Part shown: in pieces, positions 14,590-19,705 of the stretch
Numbering within the stretch: position 1 is the stretch's first letter
Layout: each line of letters opens with the position of its first letter
Source of the DNA: an uncultured Lachnospiraceae bacterium
GTDB lineage: Bacteria > Bacillota > Clostridia > Lachnospirales > Lachnospiraceae
Assembly: GCA_910585895.1 (NCBI GenBank)
Contig: CAJUHY010000010.1
Coordinates: 1 to 19,705 of the forward strand
DNA length: 19,705 nucleotides
Direction: 5' to 3'
Translations under genes and position numbers: made by a program
Notes under the pieces: model-generated
Seen by the model: the letters and a program-made list of their open reading frames with translations, nothing else
Told to the model about the DNA's origin: nothing
Databases searched by the model: none

Positions 14590-17500
14590 TTGGAGAAAAG
14601 CAAAAAGATTAAAAAAACGATATCGGTACTGCTGTGCCTTTGCATGGTGTGCAGTGTACTTTCATTTCCTAGGGGGGATAATCTGATGACAGCACAGGCA
14701 GCGCAGGCAGGTTTGCCGGAATTATTGGCGGGTTATCCCTTGCTTACTGATTTAAAAGATGTTTCCGGAAATGGGCATGATGGCAAAGCAGTGGGCAATC
14801 TTCGTTATGACAATGGACTTACTTTTCCGGGGAATAATGACAGCAGCACGAATTATGCAGAGCTGCCGCAAGGTATGCTTGACGGCAAGGATACGCTGAC
14901 TATATCTGTGTGGCTCAAAAATCGTACCGGGAAAGGAAATTATGCTGCGATGTCTTTTTGTTCGCCGGCACAAAGCGGGAAGGATTCGCCAAATTACTGG
15001 CTTTTTGTCCCCTCAAATCCCGAAGGATTGTTTAAAAATGTTTTTACAAACGGCGTTAATGAGAAAGAACCTTTCCGCACGGAAGTGGGCGTGACGGAGG
15101 GTGACACTACAGGATTGGAGCGTCAGTGGGCGCAGTATGTACTGACGATGACAGCTGACAGTATTTCTTCTTATCTGAATGGAAAGCTGGTAGGTACGGC
15201 GGCAAAGTCTCGGACAACGGCAGATTTTGGCGCGAATCTTCTTGTATATCTTGGCAGGTCCGGCTATGCTAAAGACCAGGCGTTTGCAGGCTCTATGAAG
15301 GATTTGCGCATTTATGACGGAGTGTTGACGCAGGCGCAGATTGAGGCAGGATACGAGGAGACGAGGGCTGACTATGATGTGGAAAATGAGAGTACGAAAA
15401 ATGAGCCTCAGGGTATTACTGAATACATACCGCAGATTCGCAGGGAGACGGACGCTTCTTCCGGACTGAGCCATCCTGGTATCGGCATGTCTGCGGAACA
15501 GCTGGAAACCATGCAGCGCCATGTGCGCGCAGGGGATGAACCGTGGCTCAGCGGTTATGGAGCATTGGTAAATAATCCCAAAGCAGCGTTAAATCCCAGG
15601 CTTTATTTTCAGCCAGACAATGATATTTTTATCCATATTCCGGGCCCCTGGGCTATTGAAGGGTACAGCAACCCGGGAGAATTTGTTTCGCAGCGCTGCC
15701 AGATGGACAGTCTGACGGCAGCACACCAGGCGCTGATGTGGTATATCACCGGAAATGAGCAGTACCGCAGGAATGTATTTGCAATTCTTGATAATTTTGC
15801 TTTGGTGGAATCGGCAGTTGACCATACGGATTTCCGGTTCGGCGATGTTGTCTATAATCTCTGTTTTGCGGCAGAAATCTTGCGCTATACAGAGTGTGGT
15901 AACGTAGAATTGCAGTGGACACAGGAGCACACGAATAAACTGATTGGGTTTATGAATATTGTGCACAAGTTTTATGATGCAACCTGGTTTTGGATGAATC
16001 AACATAGCTTTAATGTGCTGGGAATGATGGGTGAATCTATATTCACCAATGACGTTGAAATGTATGGAAAGGCAGTGGAGCGTACCCTTGTCAATACGGA
16101 AGGAGAGCATGGCGGGAGAAATGGCTCGGTTAAATACCAGATTCGCAAAATGGTCGCGAATGACCTGACGGGGGAGAAACTGAAAGAGCCCAATATCCAG
16201 TTGATGGAGATGGGGCGTGACCAGGGTCATGCTTATGGCAATCTGGGCGGGCTTTCTGAACTGGTGGCGAGCATTTATGCACAGGGGACCTTGGTGGACC
16301 CGGAGAATGGGACCATATCAACAGCCGCTGATGCTGTAAATCCTTTTGAGTTCCAGGGTGACCGTCTGCTGGCAGGAGCCTCTTATCTGGCAAAATATCA
16401 TCTGGGCTACGAGGTGACCTGGATTCCGGCAGACAGCGGCGTCAGCTCCTCCTCGCCCAACGGTATCTATAAATCCATCAACGGTTATCCATGGAAAGGG
16501 AACCTCTCCAATTATTATGGGATTGTCTATAATTATTATAAATATATTGCCAAGGCAGACATGAGCCAGGAAAAATACCGTTATGTGGCGGATGCCTATG
16601 AGAGCATTATGCCAGAGGGGGCATCTGGTGATTTTATCGGGTTATCTACGCTTATGTTTACACCGGAGGCAGCGGCGGCAGATGGGATTTCCCGCAAAAA
16701 GGATTTCAGCGGCGATACGGAGACTGTCAGCCAGACGGAGTACTTCTCTGCACTCCGCAGAGGAACTGCCCAGGTTATGAAGGAGGGGGATATCACCTTT
16801 GTGAGGGCAGATGCCACTGGGGAGGGGACTGAATTTGTCATCCACCATTTTGGTTTCCCCAGGAAAGGGCTGGTGGCTTTAAAAGTCAGGAGCAATGGGG
16901 ATGCGCGTATCCGTCTGGGATGCCAGGAGGCAGATCATGATCCGGCGGCAGTTTTTGAAGTGCATGATACCAATGGAAAATGGCAGTCTGTGTACTATGA
17001 CTTGTCTGAGTCCCAAAATACAGCAGCAAGTATGGTATATTATACAGTTACCGGGGCTGCCGCGCAGGTGGATATGGATTATCTGGAGTTTGACCCGGAG
17101 CTGACCGTGCCGGGAATCCGTGATATCAGCCATAATAACAGCGTTCTTGCCGAGACGCAGGCAGATGGTTCGGTGAGAGAATATATTGCAGCAGGTGAGA
17201 ATTATCAGGCAAAAATCGTGCTGGCAGAGACAGCAGAGGGCGTTGCTTATGATGTTCAGGGACTGCCCGCAAACGCAGTCTTTGACAAGAGCAAAGGAAT
17301 ACTGCAGTGGACGCCGGGAGCAGAGCAGGTGGGAAAAGAATTTACCTTATGTTATCTGGCAGAGAAAAACGGCGCGGTTTCTTACTGCAGCAGGAAAGTT
17401 TATGTCTATGACAATGTGTATGGGCTTTTGCAGGAGTGCGTAAAACATGTATCCAGCGGAGATTATGAGAAAGAGTCAGCAGATAAATTTAAGAATGCAT

Positions 17501-18780
17501 ACGCTGCAGCGTTGGCGGAGGGTAAACGCTCCTGTGCAACTGCGGAATTCCGCGAGAAAGCCGCTGCTCTGATGGAGGCGGCGGACAGCTTGAAATATCT
17601 GCTGTATGATTTTGACTTTGAGGGAAACAATGACAGTGAGAAGTTGATGAGCAAAGGGATGGGCAAGGAATCTGCAGCGTTGTCCGGCAATGCTGAGATT
17701 GTCTATGACAGGGAATTGCAGTCGCAGGTCCTGTCACTGGACGGCGTATATGGGACATTTGCCCAATTGCCGCGGCAGCTTTTGCAAGGTGTTGACTATT
17801 TTACGGTCAATATGTTTGTTCGCCCATCGGAGCATGTAGGAAGGCTCTTTTCTCTTGGCAGCAGCGAGAGAAGTTTTCTTGATATCTCAGGCGGCGCCGC
17901 ACAGCTTTCTTCTAAGATTGTCAAGAGCGGCAATGCTCTGACGGCAGAAAGTACCCTTGATAATACACTGGCGGATACCTGGTTTGCTCTGGCCTTGGAA
18001 GTAACCCCAACTTCTCTGAGGCTGTTTAGGGACGGAGAATTAGTGGCAGCCAATCGGGAGGTGACAATCTCGGCGCAGGAGATTGGTGAAAATCTTGCAG
18101 TGATGCTGGGACAGTCATTTAGTATTGAGGATGATAACTTCAAAGGGTTCGTGGATGATGTGAGGATATACCGGGGATTATATGGCGAGGATTTTAAGGC
18201 AACAGTAAGTCTGGATATGGAGAAAATTGTTGTAAAGGGGCCAGAGACCCCGGAAACGCCCCAACCTCGGCCGCAGCCACCTGCAGCTGCAGTGAGTAAA
18301 ATTACTTTGGATTTGAAGAAAGCGACGATAGGCGTGGGAGAAAAATTGAATTTAAAGGTGATGAAAACACCTGTTCAGGCAAAGACGACTTATACATGGA
18401 GTTCCTCTGCCCCCAAGGTAGTGTATGTGTCACAAACGGGGAAGATAAAGGCACGGAAAAAGGGGAAAGCTACCATCACAGTGAAGTCTGCCAATGGCAA
18501 ACAGGCAGCCTGTAAGATTACGGTCAAAAAAGCGCCGAAAAAGGTTTCCTTCAAAAAGAAATCGCTTACGCTGAAAAAGGGAAAGAAAGCAACGCTTAAA
18601 GTGAAGCTGCCGGCGGGAACTGCCAGCAGGAAACTGACCTTTTCCTCCAGTAAGAGCTCCGTGGCGTCAGTCTCCGCTCAAGGCAAGGTGACGGCGAAGA
18701 AAGCAGGAACTGCCAGAATTACCGTGAAAACTTACAATGGAAAGAAAGCGCGTATTACGGTGAAGGTAAAGAAGCGCTAA
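14590..18780 (+). CDS. Secreted multidomain alginate-lyase-family polysaccharide lyase with LamG and Ig-like domains
   Basis: The 1396-aa product starts at TTG 14590, about 8 bases after AGAAGGAG. A signal peptide (KKIKK, hydrophobic core) ends near AQAAQA (residue 40). Order: LamG-type domain (about 43-255); alginate-lyase-like alpha-barrel (about 300-690) with N470-Q-H472 in WMNQHSFN and MGRDQGHAYG (541-550), the family's catalytic-region motifs; a beta-rich carbohydrate-binding-like segment (about 725-836); an Ig-like domain (845-942); a helical FIVAR-like segment (943-1003); a second LamG (1005-1200); a Pro-rich linker (1217-1234); and two Big_2-type Ig domains (1235-1313, 1314-1396), very lysine-rich. 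There is no LPxTG or SLH anchor; the basic tail may hold it to the wall. It likely cleaves a uronate-containing glycan by beta-elimination, substrate unknown. A 6-bp inverted repeat (TTCTGT 14558, ACAGAA 14573) touches the ribosome site. Confidence 0.85.
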   Translation: MEKSKKIKKTISVLLCLCMVCSVLSFPRGDNLMTAQAAQAGLPELLAGYPLLTDLKDVSGNGHDGKAVGNLRYDNGLTFPGNNDSSTNYAELPQGMLDGKDTLTISVWLKNRTGKGNYAAMSFCSPAQSGKDSPNYWLFVPSNPEGLFKNVFTNGVNEKEPFRTEVGVTEGDTTGLERQWAQYVLTMTADSISSYLNGKLVGTAAKSRTTADFGANLLVYLGRSGYAKDQAFAGSMKDLRIYDGVLTQAQIEAGYEETRADYDVENESTKNEPQGITEYIPQIRRETDASSGLSHPGIGMSAEQLETMQRHVRAGDEPWLSGYGALVNNPKAALNPRLYFQPDNDIFIHIPGPWAIEGYSNPGEFVSQRCQMDSLTAAHQALMWYITGNEQYRRNVFAILDNFALVESAVDHTDFRFGDVVYNLCFAAEILRYTECGNVELQWTQEHTNKLIGFMNIVHKFYDATWFWMNQHSFNVLGMMGESIFTNDVEMYGKAVERTLVNTEGEHGGRNGSVKYQIRKMVANDLTGEKLKEPNIQLMEMGRDQGHAYGNLGGLSELVASIYAQGTLVDPENGTISTAADAVNPFEFQGDRLLAGASYLAKYHLGYEVTWIPADSGVSSSSPNGIYKSINGYPWKGNLSNYYGIVYNYYKYIAKADMSQEKYRYVADAYESIMPEGASGDFIGLSTLMFTPEAAAADGISRKKDFSGDTETVSQTEYFSALRRGTAQVMKEGDITFVRADATGEGTEFVIHHFGFPRKGLVALKVRSNGDARIRLGCQEADHDPAAVFEVHDTNGKWQSVYYDLSESQNTAASMVYYTVTGAAAQVDMDYLEFDPELTVPGIRDISHNNSVLAETQADGSVREYIAAGENYQAKIVLAETAEGVAYDVQGLPANAVFDKSKGILQWTPGAEQVGKEFTLCYLAEKNGAVSYCSRKVYVYDNVYGLLQECVKHVSSGDYEKESADKFKNAYAAALAEGKRSCATAEFREKAAALMEAADSLKYLLYDFDFEGNNDSEKLMSKGMGKESAALSGNAEIVYDRELQSQVLSLDGVYGTFAQLPRQLLQGVDYFTVNMFVRPSEHVGRLFSLGSSERSFLDISGGAAQLSSKIVKSGNALTAESTLDNTLADTWFALALEVTPTSLRLFRDGELVAANREVTISAQEIGENLAVMLGQSFSIEDDNFKGFVDDVRIYRGLYGEDFKATVSLDMEKIVVKGPETPETPQPRPQPPAAAVSKITLDLKKATIGVGEKLNLKVMKTPVQAKTTYTWSSSAPKVVYVSQTGKIKARKKGKATITVKSANGKQAACKITVKKAPKKVSFKKKSLTLKKGKKATLKVKLPAGTASRKLTFSSSKSSVASVSAQGKVTAKKAGTARITVKTYNGKKARITVKVKKR

Positions 18781-18792
18781 AGGTTATGCTAT

Positions 18793-18831
18793 TTGTACAC
18801 TGGCAAAGGACAGGCGCAAGGAGATTGTACA
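18793..18831 (+). promoter_or_regulatory. Possible operator: paired TTGTACA sites before the GntR gene
   Basis: TTGTACA occurs at 18793-18799 and again at 18825-18831, 32 bases apart (about three helical turns), in the 64-base gap before the FadR-type regulator. TGTACA is itself palindromic. FadR-family proteins often bind short palindromes near their own genes. The same heptamer also occurs near 9380, so the match may be chance. Confidence 0.2.
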
Positions 18832-18844
18832 GAAAGGACCAGGC

Positions 18845-19522
18845 ATGGAATTGGAAAGCAGATTATCTGACCGGATAGCGGACAGTATTTTATCTATGAT
18901 TACGGTAGAACAGCGATTTTTACCGGGCAGTAAGCTACCTAACGAAAATATATTGTCAAAGGAGCTGAATGTCAGCCGTACAACGCTGCGTGAGGCCATT
19001 CGTATTCTTGCCACCGGCGGCATATTGGAAATCCGCCGGGGACGCGGGACTTTTGTGCGGGAAGATTTTGAGATAAACCAGGTAGGGGAGTTCTCTCCCC
19101 TCGCATCGGCAAAGGTCAAGGCAAAAGATTTATATGAGATGCGCCTGATATTCGAGCCGGAAGCCGCTTATTACGCGGCACAGCGCGGTACAGAGGAAGA
19201 AATTCAGCGGATTCTTACGCTGGGGGCAGAGATAGAAGAGCGCATATGCCAGAAAAAGGACCGCACGAAAGTAGAACAGGCATTTCATAAATCAATTGCC
19301 CGAGCAACGCACAATGAGTTCATGAATCAGCTTATGCCAGTAATTTATGAGGGAATCAACAAAGGAGTACGGCTTTCACAAGCCTATGAAAAGGTAGAGC
19401 AGGCAACACTCATTGAACACAGGATGCTTATGGATTTCCTCAAATCTCGGAATGCAGAGGGAGCCAGAAATGCTATGCGCATACATATCTTACATGCCAT
19501 GGAACAGCTTCCTATGGAATAG
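18845..19522 (+). CDS. GntR-family transcriptional regulator, FadR subfamily (FCD domain)
   Basis: The 225-aa product starts at ATG 18845, 6 bases after AAAGGA. Residues about 5-72 are the winged helix-turn-helix of GntR proteins (PGSKLPNENILSKELNVSRTTLREAIRIL, followed by the wing EIRRGRGTFV). Residues about 95-218 are an all-helical FCD domain, with R100 in LYEMRLIFEPEAA, E144 plus H148 (EQAFHKSIA), H192 and H214 in the usual metal/ligand positions. FCD regulators commonly sense carboxylic acids, including uronates and their breakdown products. It follows the lyase gene by 64 bases on the same strand, so control of glycan use is plausible but inferred. Its stop codon runs straight into the 88-nt repeat array. 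Confidence 0.9.
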   Translation: MELESRLSDRIADSILSMITVEQRFLPGSKLPNENILSKELNVSRTTLREAIRILATGGILEIRRGRGTFVREDFEINQVGEFSPLASAKVKAKDLYEMRLIFEPEAAYYAAQRGTEEEIQRILTLGAEIEERICQKKDRTKVEQAFHKSIARATHNEFMNQLMPVIYEGINKGVRLSQAYEKVEQATLIEHRMLMDFLKSRNAEGARNAMRIHILHAMEQLPME

Positions 19523-19556
19523 CAGGAAAGCAAAGCGGCGCGTGCCGATACCGATT
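19523..19556 (+). repeat. Internally deleted first unit of the 88-nt repeat array
   Basis: GGAAAGCAAA is joined directly to GCGGCGCGTGCCGATACC, skipping the middle of the unit. The junction is at GCAAA, which occurs twice in a full unit (after GGAAA and after GTGAC), so a slippage or short-homology deletion explains it. It begins immediately after the GntR stop. Confidence 0.75.
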
Positions 19557-19644
19557 GAAAGAAGGAAAGCAAATGCGAAGCATTTCTGGAATGCTTTCCT
19601 GCGAGCTGGCAGGTGACGCAAAGCGGCGCGTGCCGATACCGATT
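19557..19644 (+). repeat. Full 88-nt repeat unit
   Basis: The unit contains an AGAAGG ribosome-site-like motif and ATG at 19573, hairpin 1 (GGAAAGCA 19564-19571 against TGCTTTCC 19592-19599, with inner AAATGC-GAA-GCATTT) and hairpin 2 (GGCA 19608-19611 against TGCC 19631-19634 around GACGC-AAA-GCGGC). It ends CCGATACCGATT. The next unit is identical across the visible overlap except for GAAAGAAGG becoming GAAAGGAGG. Confidence 0.9.
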
Positions 19645-19705
19645 GAAAGGAGGAAAGCAAATGCGAAGCATTTCTGGAATGCTTTCCTGCGAGCTGGCAG
19701 GTGAC
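19645..19705 (+). repeat. 88-nt repeat unit, truncated by the window end
   Basis: The first 61 bases repeat 19557-19617 with a single A-to-G change that makes a strong AAAGGAGG ribosome site 7 bases before ATG 19661. More units may lie to the right. Confidence 0.9.

Noticed and set aside
15589..16230. 213-codon minus-strand ORF inside the lyase gene
   Set aside because: It is a shadow of a conserved domain on the + strand and lacks family features or a ribosome site.
19413..19616. 67-codon + strand ORF over the end of the GntR gene and the repeat
   Set aside because: It lies out of frame within the GntR coding sequence and continues only by chance into the repeat.
19573..19704. 43-codon ORF spanning two repeat units, as a real gene
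   Set aside because: Its second half is the same DNA read in another frame, and the solitary copy at 10383 does not keep the frame. It is left as a finding only.
19523..19705. CRISPR array
   Set aside because: The 88-base units abut each other with no unique spacers, and no cas genes are in the window.

Overview
The window reads as chromosome of a spore-forming, anaerobic Firmicute, most likely a gut Lachnospiraceae. The signs are a CotF-type spore coat gene, a CD1871A-type CXXC mini-protein, abundant ferredoxin-type clusters, AGGAGG-like ribosome sites with occasional TTG starts, and a large secreted lyase with LamG and bacterial Ig-like repeats. All recognisable genes lie on the + strand. 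The placement is inference from gene content; there is no rRNA or other phylogenetic marker.

Layout. (1) 1-353: 3' part of a spore-coat gene and its terminator. (2) 452-3274: a sigma-A-like promoter, then a response-regulator/(p)ppGpp-synthetase fusion, a thioredoxin-fold lipoprotein, a 49-aa CXXC membrane peptide and a polyferredoxin membrane protein. The last three are a redox module that overlaps end to end. (3) 3313-9297: promoter and trpS, then a PocR-domain protein with a decayed histidine-kinase core, an overlapping GGDEF/EAL protein with an intact EAL site, and an ABC exporter. (4) 9412-10317: a soluble MprF-C-like acyltransferase-fold protein. (5) 10366-13977: an intergenic repeat, a COG0523 GTPase with a duplicated His/Cys metal-binding insert, a 277-bp palindromic MITE-like element, a second COG0523-like NTPase fused to a DUF1980-like domain, and a ferredoxin-type aldo/keto reductase. 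(6) 13998-14546: a Uma2-family nuclease-fold protein. (7) 14590-19522: a 1396-aa secreted alginate-lyase-family protein and a FadR-type GntR regulator. (8) 19523-19705: a tandem array of the same 88-nt repeat found before the first COG0523 gene, cut by the window end.

How the parts may work together. The first half is rich in nucleotide second-messenger machinery: an alarmone synthetase under a receiver domain, and a c-di-GMP phosphodiesterase translationally coupled to a PocR sensor. The thioredoxin/CXXC/polyferredoxin trio looks like a route carrying cytoplasmic electrons to an extracytoplasmic dithiol. The COG0523 pair suggests metal (probably zinc) handling. The lyase and FadR-type regulator suggest uronate-containing glycan use. 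Best candidates for something undescribed are the REC-alarmone synthetase, the 88-nt repeat carrying a ribosome site plus ATG, the 277-bp palindromic element, and the COG0523-DUF1980 fusion.
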